Below are positions 28,326 to 38,440 of a DNA stretch of 64,000 nt, one piece after another (positions within the stretch are counted from its first letter, which is position 1; every line of letters starts with the position of its first letter). A program made the position numbers and the translations under genes. The notes under the pieces were generated by a model. That model was not told the origin of the DNA. It ran no database searches and was given only the letters and a program-made list of their open reading frames with translations. Source of the DNA: Luteimonas padinae (lineage in GTDB: Bacteria; Pseudomonadota; Gammaproteobacteria; Xanthomonadales; Xanthomonadaceae); the NCBI RefSeq assembly GCF_014652935.1, contig NZ_BMZT01000006.1, positions 180,961-244,960 of the forward strand, read 5' to 3'.

Positions 28326-31300
28326 TCAGTCCGACGTGCCAGTGCCATCCAGGATGTCGCCCACCACGCGCGTCAGCGCGGCGCGGGAGTATCCCTGCTC
28401 GACGAATGCGAGGCCGGCCGTGGACACATCGCGCCATAGCGAATCGTCGGCCAGCAGCGATGCGATGCGTCCCGCCATCGCACCAGCGTCATCGATCGCG
28501 GGCAGGAAGCCGCCCGCGGCACCAAGCCCCTGGACGCCGGTGGACGTGGTCACGCACGGCACGCCGTGGCGCAGCGCCTCCAGCACCTTGCCCTTCATGC
28601 CGCCGCCGAAGCGCAGCGGTGCGATCACGACGCGCGAGCGCGCATACCAGCGCTCCAGCGCGTCGTCGCTGACGAATCCGGTGACCTCGATGTCGTCCGA
28701 CGCAAGCGCAAGCACCTCGTCGGTCGGGCTCGACCCGACCAGGGCCAGGCGCACGCCAGGCCGCATGGCCCGCAGCAGCGGCATGACTTCGCCGACGAAC
28801 CAGACCGCGGCATCCACGTTGGGCGGGTGCCTGAAGCCCGCCACGAACAGGATGTCCCCGCGGCCCTCGGGCGACATGCTCCCGGGTGCCGGCAGGTCCT
28901 CGTAGCCATAGAGCGGCGCGGTCAGCGCGCGCCCAGCGGCGCCCTCCCGCGCCAGCCAGTCGGCGACATGGCGGGTCTCCTCCACCGAGGGATAGACGAT
29001 GGCCTCCGCCTTGCGCCACATCCGGTGCTCCATGTCGCGCAGGCTCGCCAGCATGCCGTGGTCCACCCCTTCCGGGTCGACCCTGGCCTGCTCGAGCATG
29101 CGCAGGTGGTGGATGTCATGGCCGTAGTAGACCAGTCGCGCCCCCGGGGCATGCCGGTGCACCGCATCCACGAACTGCACCGCGATATGTGGCCGGCTCA
29201 GCACCACGGCGTCCAGCTGGTCTCCGTGGGCGGAGATCCAGTCCTCGAAGCGTCCACTCCACTCGTTGCCATAGAGCACCTCGATACCCATGCGCTGCAG
29301 CACCGGCGTGTAGGCCGGATGCCGGTGCAGGTTCTCCGGCCAGAACTTCACATTGCAGCCCAGCGACACCAGCACCTGCAGGAACTGGAACATCGCCTTC
29401 GATCCCGCGTCGCGGTCGGGCTCGGGAACGTAGTGGTCGACCACGAGGACGGTGCGCCGCCCGGCGCTGCGGTCGCGCGCCGCGAACACGTTCACCGCAT
29501 TCGGGAAGTGCTCGCGCTCGAGCGCCGTCCGCCAGCGCTCGCGGAACTTGCCGGCATTCACAACCTGGAAGGCCTTCACCCCCGAGCCGGTGTCGGTACC
29601 GCTGGAAACACCCTCGTAGTGCACAACCACCGACTCCGGCTGCAGGTAGGTCTTCAGGCCCGCGGCGCGGATGCGAAACGCCAGGTCGGTGTCTTCGTAA
29701 TACGCCGGCACATAGAGCTCATCGAAGCCACCGAGCCCGTCGAACACCGCCTTGCGCAGGAGGATCGATGCGCCGGACACATAGTCGGCCTCCTTGAGGT
29801 AGTTGTATTCCGGGCGCTCCGGATCATCCAGCCGGCCGTAGTTCCAGGCGCTTCCGTCCGACCACACGATGCCGCCGGCTTCCTGCAGGCGTCCGTCGGG
29901 ATACACCAGCTTCGACCCCACCATGCCGGCATCGGGTCGCGCGTCGAAGACGTCCAGCAGCCGGTCCATCCAGTCCGGAGTGACCTCGGTATCGTTGTTG
30001 AGGAAGTGGACGAACTCGCCGCGCGCCAGCGAGGCGGCGTGATTGCAGGACCGCAGGAACCCGAGGTTGTGCGCGTTGACGTGGTATCGCAGCCCCGGCA
30101 CGCCGGCCAGCAGCGCCATGTCCTCGTCGCCCGAGGCATCCTCGGCCACGATGATCTCGAACGCACAACCCGGCGGATGCCGCATGATCGAACGGAGGCA
30201 CGTCACCGTGCACGCGAGGTTGCCGTAGGTCGGGATGACGATCGAGACCCGGGGATGGTTGAAGGCGGGAAACGCCAGTCCTTCCACCAGGGCAGCGGGC
30301 GCGAGGGCACGGCGGTCGCCGGACGGCACGGTGTCCGGCACGGTGTCCGGCGCGGCCACGCGCAAGGGCCTGCGCGAGGTCATCCTGGCCCGCGCGTTGC
30401 GCAGCGATTCCCGCACGCCTTGCCAGTCCCCCCGCAACAGGCGGGCCGCGAACCGGAGCGGTCGCGTGAGTGTCCAGGAGCGGGACGCGATGAGCTGCGC
30501 CAGCTCGCTGGCAAGGGCGTTCGAGCGCGCCGCCTGGGCAGACGCCGCATCGCGGGCACTGTCGCGCTCGAGATGCGCATCAACCAGTTCGGCCTGCTGT
30601 CGGGCGATCTGCGCGTTGGCCTGCCCGAGCTCGTGATCGAGCCTCAGCGCCCACGCCGTCTTCTCCTCGAGATCGGCTTGGCCCTGCGCGATGCGTGCCC
30701 GTGCGTCCGAAAGCTCGCCGTCGAGCGCGAGCGCCCACGCCGTCTTCTCCTCGAGGTCGGCCTGGCCCTGCGCGATGGCAGCCCGCGCGTCCGCAAGCTC
30801 GCGGTCGAGCGCGAGCGCCCACGCCGTCTTCTCCTCGAGGTCGGCCTGGCCCTGCGCGATGCGTGCCCGCGCGTCCGCAAGTTCGGCGTCGAGCACGAGT
30901 GCCCATGCCGTCTTCTCCTCGAGATCGGCCTGGCCCTGCGCGACGCGAGCCCGCGCGTCCGCAAGCTCGCCGTCGAGCGCGAGTGCCCATGCCGTCTTCT
31001 CCTCGAGATCGGCCTGGCCCTGCGCGACGCGAGCCCGCGCGTCCGCAAGCTCGCCGTCGAGCGCGAGCGCCCACGCCGTCTTCTCCTCGAGGTCGGCCTG
31101 GCTCCGGACGATCGTGGCACGGGCCGCGTCCAGCTCGGCGTCCAGCCGCCGGCTCCATTCCGAACGTTCGTCGCGCTCCGCTTCGAGCACCGACTGGCGA
31201 TGCCGGAGCGCCCGCCCCTCGGCCGTCCCCTCGGCAAGGGCGGCGGAGAGGACCGTGCCGGTCGCGTCGGCCGGCACGCCGATGATGTCGTAGACCTCCG

Positions 31301-32078
31301 GCGCGTCGATCGTGAACCGGTCCACTTCGCGCCAGGTCACCGCGTCGAGCAGCAGCACGGTGCCGGTGGCAACCGCCGAAGCGGTCGCGACGTTCCGGCT
31401 CGCACTGAGACCCACGCAGACCAGCCCGGCGTCGAACAGCAGGCCACGCGTGTAGCCCTCGAACGCATGCCTGTGCACTTCGCGACCGCCGTCGAACGCA
31501 CGTACCGCGCCGGTCTCGGAATCGCAGAGCCACAGCAGGCCGTCATGGCTGACGAGCGAATGCGGCTGCGAAAGTCCGTCCACCACGACGTCCTGCGTTT
31601 CCAGGTCGATCACCCGTCCCGCCCCGCGCGTGCGCCCCTTGTAACCACGATGGGTTTCGAACGCGCCGAAGATCGAAGCCAGCAGGCGGCCCCGGTGCAT
31701 GACGATCGAGTTCACGTGGACCGAATCCGGCTCACCCGGCAAGCGCCAATGGTGCTCCTCGCGCAGCGCGGCATCGAGCCGGACGACGCTGTTGTCCATC
31801 GTCCGCACCACGTGCAATGCGTCCCCGATCCAGCGCAGGTCGTGCAGGTCTCCGGCCCCGCCGCCCAGGTCGTGCACGCGCAGTCCCTCGCGACCCGCGA
31901 TGCGGAGGAGGCTGGCGTCGGACGCCTGTCGCGCCCATGCGAATCCGCCCGGCATGGCCGTGATGCCAACCGTATCCACCACGCTGACGCAGCGAGCGGC
32001 CTTCTCTCCCTGTCCGCGCAGGAAGAGCCCGCCACCGTTGGGCGCTGATACGAGGAGCTGCATGCCGGTGTCGCTCAT
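28326..32078 (-). CDS. Giant multidomain glycosyltransferase: propeller-like N-domain, repeat coiled coil, GT2, GT4
   Basis: 1250 residues. Residues 1 to about 275: beta-propeller-like region similar to the DUF4915/TIGR03032 type ([32 protein letters not shown]). Residues about 300-520: coiled coil holding six 28-residue repeats ([20 protein letters not shown] core). Residues about 608-850: GT2 domain with [10 protein letters not shown] and [12 protein letters not shown]. Residues about 880-1245: GT-B/GT4 domain with [16 protein letters not shown] and [15 protein letters not shown]. Overlaps the wzt stop (ATGA), so it is in the wzm-wzt operon. Likely polymerises or caps the exported glycan at the cytoplasmic face, with the coiled coil as spacer. 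Confidence 0.85.
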   Translation of the reverse strand: MSDTGMQLLVSAPNGGGLFLRGQGEKAARCVSVVDTVGITAMPGGFAWARQASDASLLRIAGREGLRVHDLGGGAGDLHDLRWIGDALHVVRTMDNSVVRLDAALREEHHWRLPGEPDSVHVNSIVMHRGRLLASIFGAFETHRGYKGRTRGAGRVIDLETQDVVVDGLSQPHSLVSHDGLLWLCDSETGAVRAFDGGREVHRHAFEGYTRGLLFDAGLVCVGLSASRNVATASAVATGTVLLLDAVTWREVDRFTIDAPEVYDIIGVPADATGTVLSAALAEGTAEGRALRHRQSVLEAERDERSEWSRRLDAELDAARATIVRSQADLEEKTAWALALDGELADARARVAQGQADLEEKTAWALALDGELADARARVAQGQADLEEKTAWALVLDAELADARARIAQGQADLEEKTAWALALDRELADARAAIAQGQADLEEKTAWALALDGELSDARARIAQGQADLEEKTAWALRLDHELGQANAQIARQQAELVDAHLERDSARDAASAQAARSNALASELAQLIASRSWTLTRPLRFAARLLRGDWQGVRESLRNARARMTSRRPLRVAAPDTVPDTVPSGDRRALAPAALVEGLAFPAFNHPRVSIVIPTYGNLACTVTCLRSIMRHPPGCAFEIIVAEDASGDEDMALLAGVPGLRYHVNAHNLGFLRSCNHAASLARGEFVHFLNNDTEVTPDWMDRLLDVFDARPDAGMVGSKLVYPDGRLQEAGGIVWSDGSAWNYGRLDDPERPEYNYLKEADYVSGASILLRKAVFDGLGGFDELYVPAYYEDTDLAFRIRAAGLKTYLQPESVVVHYEGVSSGTDTGSGVKAFQVVNAGKFRERWRTALEREHFPNAVNVFAARDRSAGRRTVLVVDHYVPEPDRDAGSKAMFQFLQVLVSLGCNVKFWPENLHRHPAYTPVLQRMGIEVLYGNEWSGRFEDWISAHGDQLDAVVLSRPHIAVQFVDAVHRHAPGARLVYYGHDIHHLRMLEQARVDPEGVDHGMLASLRDMEHRMWRKAEAIVYPSVEETRHVADWLAREGAAGRALTAPLYGYEDLPAPGSMSPEGRGDILFVAGFRHPPNVDAAVWFVGEVMPLLRAMRPGVRLALVGSSPTDEVLALASDDIEVTGFVSDDALERWYARSRVVIAPLRFGGGMKGKVLEALRHGVPCVTTSTGVQGLGAAGGFLPAIDDAGAMAGRIASLLADDSLWRDVSTAGLAFVEQGYSRAALTRVVGDILDGTGTSD
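30604..31107. repeat. Six tandem 84-bp in-frame repeats
   Basis: The word GCCGTCTTCTCC starts at 30655, 30739, 30823, 30907, 30991 and 31075, exactly 84 bases apart. Each unit encodes 28 residues of coiled coil in the giant glycosyltransferase. The units are nearly identical at DNA level, so copy number can change by slippage or recombination without frame loss. Confidence 0.95.
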
Positions 32079-33469
32079 GCCTGCTCCATCCTGGCACCGG
32101 GATCGACGCGGATATCACAGGCCAGGTCGACATAGCCGCTGGCACGGGCCTGGTCGCCGAGCACGGTCAGGATCACGCCGTCGACGCGGCGGTCGAGGGC
32201 GACGATCTCGCCCCCACCTTCCACGTAACGCGAAACGCCCATCCCGAGGAAGTACTGCCCCGGGAGCAGGACGCACCGCATGTCGAAGGCCACGACCAGG
32301 ACCTGGCCCGCGTCGCAGGCGTACAGCCCCTGCGCCGCCATGATCGTGTTGCTGCTGTAGACCTGCAGGCCGTCGACGGTGCGCACATGCATGCCGAACA
32401 CCAGGCGGTCGACCGCGGCCCGGAACACATAGCGCGCATGGACAGTGAACGGCGCACCCGGCGCGAGCACCGGGCCGGTCTCGGACCCGGAGACGATCAT
32501 GAAATCGGCCAGCAGTGCGCGGCCGTCGCCCAGGCGCGTTTCGGCGCGGTTGTAGCCGGCGCGCGTCGCGAACAGGTCGCGGCTGCCCCCCGCCAGCAGC
32601 TGGGCCCTCGGGTCCCCGGCGGGGAGCAGGTCGTCCTTCGCGGCACCGGGCGCATCGTGGCCGGAATCCGCGGGTTGGCCCGCGACCAGGCGGGCGTCCA
32701 CCGCTGCCGCGGCATCCATACCGTCCGGCCCGTGCGTGCCGAACAGGCACTTCATGTACTCGCGCACCGCCTGGCCGCAATCGCCATCGAACAGCATCCG
32801 GCCCTCTTCCAGCAGGATCGCGCGGTCGCAGAGCTGGACGAGCAGCCCGGTGGAATGGGTCACCAGCAGCAGGGTGCAGCCGCGCTCGCGCAATTGCTCG
32901 ATGCGTCGGTAGCACTTGCGCTGGAAATAGACGTCGCCCACCGCGAGGGCCTCGTCGACGATCAGCACCTCCGGATCGGAATGCGCCGCGACCGCGAACG
33001 CGAGGCGCACGAACATGCCGCTGGAATAGGTCTTGACCGGCTGGTCGATGTGTTCGCCGATTTCGGCGAACGCCAGGATGTCATCCAGCCGGGCCTCGAT
33101 CTCGCTCCGGGTGAGACCGAGGATGCTGCCGTTGAGGAAGACGTTCTCGCGGCCGGTGAACTCCACGTTGAACCCGGCACCAAGCTCCAGGAGGGCTGCC
33201 ACGCGCCCACGCACCTCGACCGTGCCGGCGCTGGGTTGGAGGGTGCCGCAGACGACCTGCAGCAGCGTCGATTTCCCGGACCCGTTGCGCCCGACGATGC
33301 CGACGGCCTCGCCCCGGCGTACGTCGAAGCTGATGTTGCTGAGCGCCTGGAAGTCCGCGGCCCTGCGCGTCCCCGGGACCACCAGCTGCAGCAGCCGTTC
33401 GTGCGGACGGTCGAACACGGGATAGGACTTGGACACTCCACTGACGCGGATCGCGGGCTCAGAGGACAT
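32075..33469 (-). CDS. wzt: ABC transporter ATP-binding protein with C-terminal glycan-binding domain (Wzt, system 1)
   Basis: 464 residues. N-terminal ATPase (1-245): Walker A GRNGSGKS at 60-67, signature [12 protein letters not shown], Walker [14 protein letters not shown] linker of about 80 residues, then a Wzt_C-type beta-sandwich (about 330-455; [31 protein letters not shown]) that in E. coli O8/O9a Wzt recognises the finished O-polysaccharide end. Drives glycan export through the adjacent Wzm. ATG at 33469 overlaps the end of wzm. The presence of the C-domain implies export of a specifically capped glycan. Confidence 0.9.
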   Translation of the reverse strand: MSSEPAIRVSGVSKSYPVFDRPHERLLQLVVPGTRRAADFQALSNISFDVRRGEAVGIVGRNGSGKSTLLQVVCGTLQPSAGTVEVRGRVAALLELGAGFNVEFTGRENVFLNGSILGLTRSEIEARLDDILAFAEIGEHIDQPVKTYSSGMFVRLAFAVAAHSDPEVLIVDEALAVGDVYFQRKCYRRIEQLRERGCTLLLVTHSTGLLVQLCDRAILLEEGRMLFDGDCGQAVREYMKCLFGTHGPDGMDAAAAVDARLVAGQPADSGHDAPGAAKDDLLPAGDPRAQLLAGGSRDLFATRAGYNRAETRLGDGRALLADFMIVSGSETGPVLAPGAPFTVHARYVFRAAVDRLVFGMHVRTVDGLQVYSSNTIMAAQGLYACDAGQVLVVAFDMRCVLLPGQYFLGMGVSRYVEGGGEIVALDRRVDGVILTVLGDQARASGYVDLACDIRVDPGARMEQA

Positions 33470-34310
33470 CGGCGAATCCCCGACTGGTGCGCTGGAACCA
33501 CGCATGCGCCGCGAACATCGCGACAAGGCCTGCGAGAGCGAACAGGCCCAGCGCCGACCAGTCCGGCTGCCGCCCCCACAGCGCGACGTTGCGCGCCTGG
33601 TCGATGAAGAACGTGAGCGGGTTGAGCTGGAACAGCAGCTGGTAGCGTTCAGGCACCGCCTGCACGGGCACGATGGCGGACGACAGGAAGAACATCGCCG
33701 TCGCCACCACCGGCGTCACCTGGGCGATGTCGCGCAGGTAAACGCCCAGCGACGACGTGACCCAGCACACGGCCACGGTGAGCATTGCCAGCGGCGCCAG
33801 CACCAACGGCAGCAGCAGCACCAGCGGCGACAGCTGGCGGTATACGAAGAAGCTGAGCAGGCAGAACACCAGCACGTTCATCGCCAGGTGGAACAGTGCC
33901 GACAGCGCCATGGTCCAGGGCAGGATGTCGAGCGGGAACACCACGCGTTTGACGTAGTTGGCGTTCTCCAGCATCAGCCGCGGCGAACGCGTGAAGCATT
34001 CGGCGAAGAAGCCGTGCACGAAGATGCCAACGAAGATCACCAGGCCGAACTCCGCGTGCGTGTCGCCAGCCTGCGGCCAACGTCCCTTCAGGATGCTGCC
34101 GAAGGCGACCGTGTAGACCACCAGCATCAGGAACGGGCTCAGCAACGACCACAGCATGCCGAAGCTCGCGCCGCGGTAGCGTCCGAGGATCTCGTTGCGG
34201 ACCAGCTCCCGGGTCAGGTTCCGGTGTCGGCCGAAGGCCGCGAACGGATTGCGCGAACGCATCAGCTGCCCCGGCGCGCTGGAGGCCAACAGCGGCCCGC
34301 GGTCCACCAT
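33459..34310 (-). CDS. wzm: ABC-2 type glycan exporter permease (Wzm, system 1)
   Basis: 283 residues with six membrane segments and the N-terminal amphipathic stretch NPFAAFGRHRNLTRELVRNEILGRYRGA typical of TagG/Wzm permeases (split NPFAAFGRHRNL and EILGRYRGA). ABC-2 domain covers about 30-250. ATG at 34310 is backed by a GGAGG site seven bases upstream. First gene of the minus-strand operon wzm-wzt-giant GT-GT-C-like. Divergent from the etf scar. Confidence 0.9.
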   Translation of the reverse strand: MVDRGPLLASSAPGQLMRSRNPFAAFGRHRNLTRELVRNEILGRYRGASFGMLWSLLSPFLMLVVYTVAFGSILKGRWPQAGDTHAEFGLVIFVGIFVHGFFAECFTRSPRLMLENANYVKRVVFPLDILPWTMALSALFHLAMNVLVFCLLSFFVYRQLSPLVLLLPLVLAPLAMLTVAVCWVTSSLGVYLRDIAQVTPVVATAMFFLSSAIVPVQAVPERYQLLFQLNPLTFFIDQARNVALWGRQPDWSALGLFALAGLVAMFAAHAWFQRTSRGFADVL

Positions 34311-34452
34311 GTTCAGGCCTCCAGAAGTCGTCGTGATCCGGCGAAGTGTAGCAGCGGCCAGGCGGCGGCCAGCGGCCCAGGCGATTCACAGGTCGACTCC
34401 CCGCCCGCTAGAATCGTCGCTTTCCGCCGTCCCCCGGGGATGCAGGGCAACG
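34311..34452. promoter_or_regulatory. Divergent control region between wzm (system 1) and the etf scar
   Basis: Must hold the promoter of the minus-strand wzm operon. For the plus strand, TAGAAT at 34409-34414 aligns with the TAAAAT before intact etfB, and TTCACA lies 18 bases upstream (34385-34390), so a leftover etfB promoter could drive the scar and cluster 2. Promoter strength is inferred. Confidence 0.4.
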
Positions 34453-34971
34453 ATGAAGACCCTCGTCGGCTACAAGCGAGTGGTGGACTACAACGTCCGC
34501 ATCCAGGTCAAGCCGGACGGCTCCGGCGTGGTCACCGAGGGCGTGAAGCTCTCGGCCAACCCCTTCGACGAAATCGCCCTGGAAGAGGCCCTGCGCCTGC
34601 GCGACAGGGGCATCGCCACCGAGGTCGTGGTCGCCACGATCGCCCCGGCCGACGCCCAGGCGCACCTGCGCAACGGCCTGGCGATCGGCGCCAACCGCGC
34701 CATCCACGTCGTGGTCGAGGCCGGCCAGGACGTCCAGCCACTGGCCGCCGCCCGTGCCCTGCTGAAGCTGGTCGAGAAGGAATCGCCGGACCTGGTGATC
34801 CTCGGCAAGCAGGCCATCGACGACGACGCCAACCAGACCGGCCAGATGCTGGCCACGATCTGGGGCCGCCCGCAAGCGACCTTCGCCTCGAAGCTTGAGA
34901 TCGCCGACATCGGACTGGTCGGCGATCTGTTCCAGGTGCTGCCGGAGCTGGAAGCGTGCCTCCAGGCCTGA
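34453..34971 (+). pseudogene. etfB'-'etfA fusion remnant (second, deleted copy of etfBA)
   Basis: 172-codon open frame. Codons 1-148 repeat the start of EtfB ([17 protein letters not shown] to ATFASKL) at about 96% DNA identity to 14171-14614; codons from about 150 on repeat the end of EtfA ([19 protein letters not shown]), with 3 differences in 56 bases from 15797-15852. The join is at TCGCCGAC (34901-34908), present in both parent genes, so a deletion of about 1.2 kb between short direct repeats explains it. The product lacks the ETF-beta signature and nearly all of the FAD domain and cannot be a working ETF. The frame has stayed open. The end overlaps the next gene, exactly as intact etfA overlaps its glycosyltransferase. 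Confidence 0.93.
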
Positions 34972-35918
34972 ACGGGCTCGCGAAGCCAGCTCCCGAACTG
35001 ACGGTCGTCAGCCCCGTCTACGGCTGCCGCGGTTGCCTGGAGGAACTGGTCGACCGTGTCTCGGCAGCTGCTGGAACTGCGGTGGCCTCCTGCGAAATAC
35101 TGCTGGTCGACGATGCGAGCCCCGACGACGCCTGGTCGCGCATCGAGGAACTGGCGCAAACACATCCCGAGGTGCGCGGGCTGCGCCTGTCGCGGAACTT
35201 CGGCCAGCATGCAGCGATCAGCGCCGGCCTGGCGCACGCCACCGGGCGCATGATCGTGGTGATGGACTGCGATCTGCAGGACATCCCGGAGGAAATCCCC
35301 GCCCTGCTCGCCGCGCTGGGCCAAGGCGTGGACGTCGTGCTCGCCAGCCGCACCGAGCGCCAGGACAGCATCCTGAAGAAGGCGAGCTCCCGCACGTTCT
35401 ACCGGCTGCTCGGCTGGCTGACAGGCAGCGTCTACGACCCGACCACGGCCAACTTCGGCGCCTACTCGCGCAAGGTGATCGATGCGGTGAACGCGATGCC
35501 CGAGGCCGACCGCTTCTTCCCGCTGCTGGTCCGATGGACCGGATTCAGGAGCGCGCTGGTTCCGGTCGAGCACGGCAGGCGCACCGAGGGCCGCAGCGGC
35601 TACAGCCTGCGGCAGCTGCTGCGCCTGGCCACCAACGTCGCGCTCTCCTTCTCCGACAAGCCGCTGCGGCTGGTGGTGAAGATGGGACTGGGCTTCGCCG
35701 TGCTGTCGCTGTGCATCGTGGCTATGGCCGTTTTCAAGTACGCGGCAGGCGACATCGCAGTGGCCGGCTTCACCAGCATCATCGCGTCGATCTGGCTGGT
35801 GGGCGGCGCGATCGTGTCGAGCATCGGCATCGTTGGCCTGTACGTCGGCAAGCTGCACGGACAGGTCAAGAACCGGCCCAACTACATCATCGCGGAAGAC
35901 ACCGGGGACCGGCCGTGA
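34956..35918 (+). CDS. GtrB/ArnC-like polyprenyl-phosphate glycosyltransferase (GT2)
   Basis: 320 residues from a GTG inside the etf scar. GT-A domain (about 15-225): LTVVSPVYGCRGCLEELV, ILLVDDASPDDAW, VMDCDLQD (the DLQD of the family), LASRTER. Two C-terminal membrane helices (about 240-265 and 275-298). This is the form of ArnC, GtrB and YfdH, which load a sugar onto undecaprenyl phosphate. First gene of cluster 2; overlaps the GNAT gene (GTGA). With the SMR-like protein and GT-C-like protein downstream it forms a complete lipid-linked sugar route. Confidence 0.85.
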   Translation: MPPGLNGLAKPAPELTVVSPVYGCRGCLEELVDRVSAAAGTAVASCEILLVDDASPDDAWSRIEELAQTHPEVRGLRLSRNFGQHAAISAGLAHATGRMIVVMDCDLQDIPEEIPALLAALGQGVDVVLASRTERQDSILKKASSRTFYRLLGWLTGSVYDPTTANFGAYSRKVIDAVNAMPEADRFFPLLVRWTGFRSALVPVEHGRRTEGRSGYSLRQLLRLATNVALSFSDKPLRLVVKMGLGFAVLSLCIVAMAVFKYAAGDIAVAGFTSIIASIWLVGGAIVSSIGIVGLYVGKLHGQVKNRPNYIIAEDTGDRP

Positions 35919-36706
35919 CGCAAGCGACAGCCAGGGTGCTGGAGCTGTCCGATACCGAATCCCGGCGCTTCGGTCTCCGGATCGCACGCGGAGTGGTGCC
36001 GGCGGGCGCCACGGCAGCCCAGGTGCTCGAGGACATCCTCGCATTGCGCCCGGAGGTGGCGATCTTCCGCTGCAACGCAGGCAGCAGCCAGCAGGCCACC
36101 TCCCTGGCCGCGGCCGGGCTGGTGCCGATCCACGCCGACACCCTGGTCTACTACCGGATCGCGCTCGACGCGCCGCCGGTGCCGGGCGACGATGTCGCAG
36201 CCGGCAACGACCCCGCTGTCCGCCCGGCGACCACCGACGACGGACAGGCGCTGGTCGCCATCGTCCGCCGCAGCTTCGCCGGCTATCGCAACCACTATCA
36301 CGCCAACCCACTGTTCACCGCCGAAGCCATCCTCGAAGGCTACGTCGAATGGGCGCTTGGGCACGTCATCCACCCCGGTCCGTTCCAGGACACCTGGGTC
36401 TACCGCGATGGCGACCGGGTGCTCGGCTTCGCCTGCTGTCGGCGCGCCGCCGATGGATCGACGGTGGACATCGTCCTCAACGCCGTCGATCCGTCCTCGG
36501 TCCGCCAGGGCTGCTACGGCCGGCTGCTGAAATCCATGGTCGCGCACTACCGTCGGGCCGGCATCGGCGCGCTGGAGATCTCGACCCAGGTCTGGAACTA
36601 CGGCGTGCAACGCATCTGGGCGCGCACCGGCCTGGTGATCGACCGCGCCTACGACACCTGGCACGCCAACGTGCCACACGAATTCATATCGAGGGGCCAG
36701 GCATAG
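35915..36706 (+). CDS. GNAT N-acetyltransferase (WecD/FdtC-like, sugar amine)
   Basis: 263 residues. An N-terminal region (1-110) with RFGLRIARGVVPAG and a C-terminal GNAT domain (about 105-255) with ATTDDGQALVAIVRRSF, VNAVDPSSVRQGCYGRLL (acetyl-CoA loop) and ALEISTQVWNYGVQRIWARTG. The two-part layout resembles dTDP-fucosamine acetyltransferase WecD. Likely acylates the amino group made by the aminotransferase at 37266. GTG start overlaps the preceding stop. Confidence 0.78.
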   Translation: MTQATARVLELSDTESRRFGLRIARGVVPAGATAAQVLEDILALRPEVAIFRCNAGSSQQATSLAAAGLVPIHADTLVYYRIALDAPPVPGDDVAAGNDPAVRPATTDDGQALVAIVRRSFAGYRNHYHANPLFTAEAILEGYVEWALGHVIHPGPFQDTWVYRDGDRVLGFACCRRAADGSTVDIVLNAVDPSSVRQGCYGRLLKSMVAHYRRAGIGALEISTQVWNYGVQRIWARTGLVIDRAYDTWHANVPHEFISRGQA

Positions 36707-36832
36707 CGCACTCGACCTTCCCTTCCAGACCGGCCACGATGCACCAGCCTGCATGCGTGCCGGCGCGTCCCCTCCTCGACTGGACAACCACCTGCCACGT
36801 CCCCGCCCTGCCGAAGTCGCGGCACCGTCCTG

Positions 36833-37219
36833 ATGGAAACGTTCATGCAAACCGCATTCCCCTGGCTCATGGTCGCCGCCACCATCCTGTTCACGATCTA
36901 TGGCCAGTTGGTGATCAAGTGGCAGGTCATGCTCGAGCGCACTCCGCCGCACCCGATGCTGGAGGGGCTTCCATCGCTTGTGCAGCTGCTGTTCCGCCCA
37001 TGGATCATTTCCGCGCTTCTCGCTGCATTCCTGGCCTCCATGTGCTGGATGTTGGCGATGTCGCGCCTGGAGCTGAGCCGCGCCTACCCGTTCATGGCGC
37101 TCAATTTCATCCTGGTCGGCTTCCTGGCCGTGCCGTTCTTCGGCGAGGCCATGACCAGGCCGAAGATCATCGGCCTGCTGTTCGTCATCATCGGCTTGGT
37201 CATCAGCAGTCGCGGCTGA
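36833..37219 (+). CDS. SMR/EamA-like four-helix membrane protein (ArnE/ArnF-like flippase subunit)
   Basis: 128 residues with four membrane helices. Glutamate in WMLAMSRLELSRAYPF is at the position where small multidrug resistance and ArnE/F proteins have ...LPLSxAYP. Proteins of this form next to GtrB/ArnC-type transferases flip the undecaprenyl-phosphate sugar to the periplasm. ATG at 36833 or at 36845; ribosome site is weak. The 126 bases before it carry nothing recognisable. Confidence 0.72.
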   Translation: METFMQTAFPWLMVAATILFTIYGQLVIKWQVMLERTPPHPMLEGLPSLVQLLFRPWIISALLAAFLASMCWMLAMSRLELSRAYPFMALNFILVGFLAVPFFGEAMTRPKIIGLLFVIIGLVISSRG

Positions 37220-37265
37220 CGGCGGCGACCGCAGCTCGTATCGAACCTCCATCAGGGCCCCATAG

Positions 37266-38417
37266 ATGATCCCTTTCAACAAGCCGTACATGACCGGCCG
37301 CGAAATCAAGTACATCGAGAAGGCCCATGCAGAGGGCCATCTCTCGGGGGATGGCATGTTCACCAAACGCTGCCATGCCTGGCTGGAGCGGAACACCGGC
37401 TCGAAGAAATCGCTGCTGACGCACAGCTGCACGGCGGCCCTGGAGATGAGCGCCCTCCTCCTCGACCTGCAGCCCGGCGACGAAGTGATCATGCCTTCGT
37501 TCACGTTCGTTTCGACCGCCAACGCCTTCGTGCTGCGGGGCGCCATTCCCGTGTTCGTCGACATCCGGGCCGACACGCTCAACATCGACGAAACGCTGAT
37601 CGAGGACGCCATTACCGAAAGGACCCGTGCCATCTGCGTGGTCCACTACGCCGGCGTCGGCTGCGAAATGGACAGGATCCTGGAGATCGCCAACCGCCAT
37701 GGCCTCAAGGTCGTCGAGGATGCCGCCCAAGGCGTCATGGCCACTTACAGGGGGCGTCCGCTTGGCAGCATCGGATGCCTGGGAACCTTCAGCTTCCACG
37801 AAACGAAGAACGTGATTTCGGGCGAAGGCGGCGCACTCCTGATCAATGAGCAGGAGTACTGCGAGCGCGCCGAGATCATCAGGGAAAAAGGCACCAACCG
37901 CAGCAGGTTCTTCCGCGGCCAGGTGGACAAGTACACCTGGATCGACGTGGGCTCGTCCTACCTGCCCAGCGAGATCGTGGCGGCGTTTCTCGCAGCGCAG
38001 CTCGAAGACGCCGGATCGATCACCCAGCGCCGCCTGGCCATCTGGGATCGCTACCACGCGTGGGCGGCCCCGTTCGAACGTGATGGCAGGCTCCGGCGCC
38101 CCGTCGTTCCAGCGCACTGCCAGCACAACGCCCACATGTACTACCTCCTGCTTCCGTCCCTCGACCATCGCAAGGCGTTCCTGTCGTCGTTGAAGGCCCT
38201 CGGCGTTGCCGCGGTGTTCCACTATGTCCCGCTGCATTCCACGCCGGCCGGGCTGTCGGCGGGACGCCCCCATGGCGACCTGCCGGTCACCGACCGGACC
38301 AGCGATTGCCTGGTGCGGCTCCCGCTCTGGCTCGGCGTGGAAGAGCATCTCGAGCGGATATTCGCCGCCTGCGAACAGGCGCTGAGGGACGCCGAGTCCG
38401 GTCACGCGCCGTCGTGA
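37266..38417 (+). CDS. Sugar-nucleotide aminotransferase (WecE-like, PLP)
   Basis: 383 residues, DegT/DnrJ/EryC1 family. N-terminus IPFNKPYMTGREIKYI and internal IMPSFTFVSTANAFVLRG match dTDP-4-keto-6-deoxyglucose aminotransferases (WecE/RffA). PLP lysine K181 in SFHETKN. Product would be a 4-amino-4,6-dideoxy sugar nucleotide, acylated by the GNAT two genes upstream. No rmlA/rmlB is in the window, so the keto-sugar must come from elsewhere in the genome. Confidence 0.85.
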   Translation: MIPFNKPYMTGREIKYIEKAHAEGHLSGDGMFTKRCHAWLERNTGSKKSLLTHSCTAALEMSALLLDLQPGDEVIMPSFTFVSTANAFVLRGAIPVFVDIRADTLNIDETLIEDAITERTRAICVVHYAGVGCEMDRILEIANRHGLKVVEDAAQGVMATYRGRPLGSIGCLGTFSFHETKNVISGEGGALLINEQEYCERAEIIREKGTNRSRFFRGQVDKYTWIDVGSSYLPSEIVAAFLAAQLEDAGSITQRRLAIWDRYHAWAAPFERDGRLRRPVVPAHCQHNAHMYYLLLPSLDHRKAFLSSLKALGVAAVFHYVPLHSTPAGLSAGRPHGDLPVTDRTSDCLVRLPLWLGVEEHLERIFAACEQALRDAESGHAPS

Positions 38418-38440
38418 CCCGGTCACCCGGAGACCAGCGC

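Noticed and set aside
30604..31107. Regular repeats that could suggest a CRISPR array
   Set aside because: The period is 84 bases without unique spacers, the units are read in frame as coiled coil, and no cas genes are near.
28566..32048. An 1160-codon plus-strand open frame opposite the giant glycosyltransferase
   Set aside because: Composition is arginine/histidine-rich without domain landmarks, whereas the minus strand has GT2 and GT4 motifs and an overlapped operon structure.
34453..34971. The etfB'-'etfA frame as a working small ETF protein
   Set aside because: It lacks the ETF-beta signature region and almost all of the FAD domain; the open frame is explained by an in-frame deletion.
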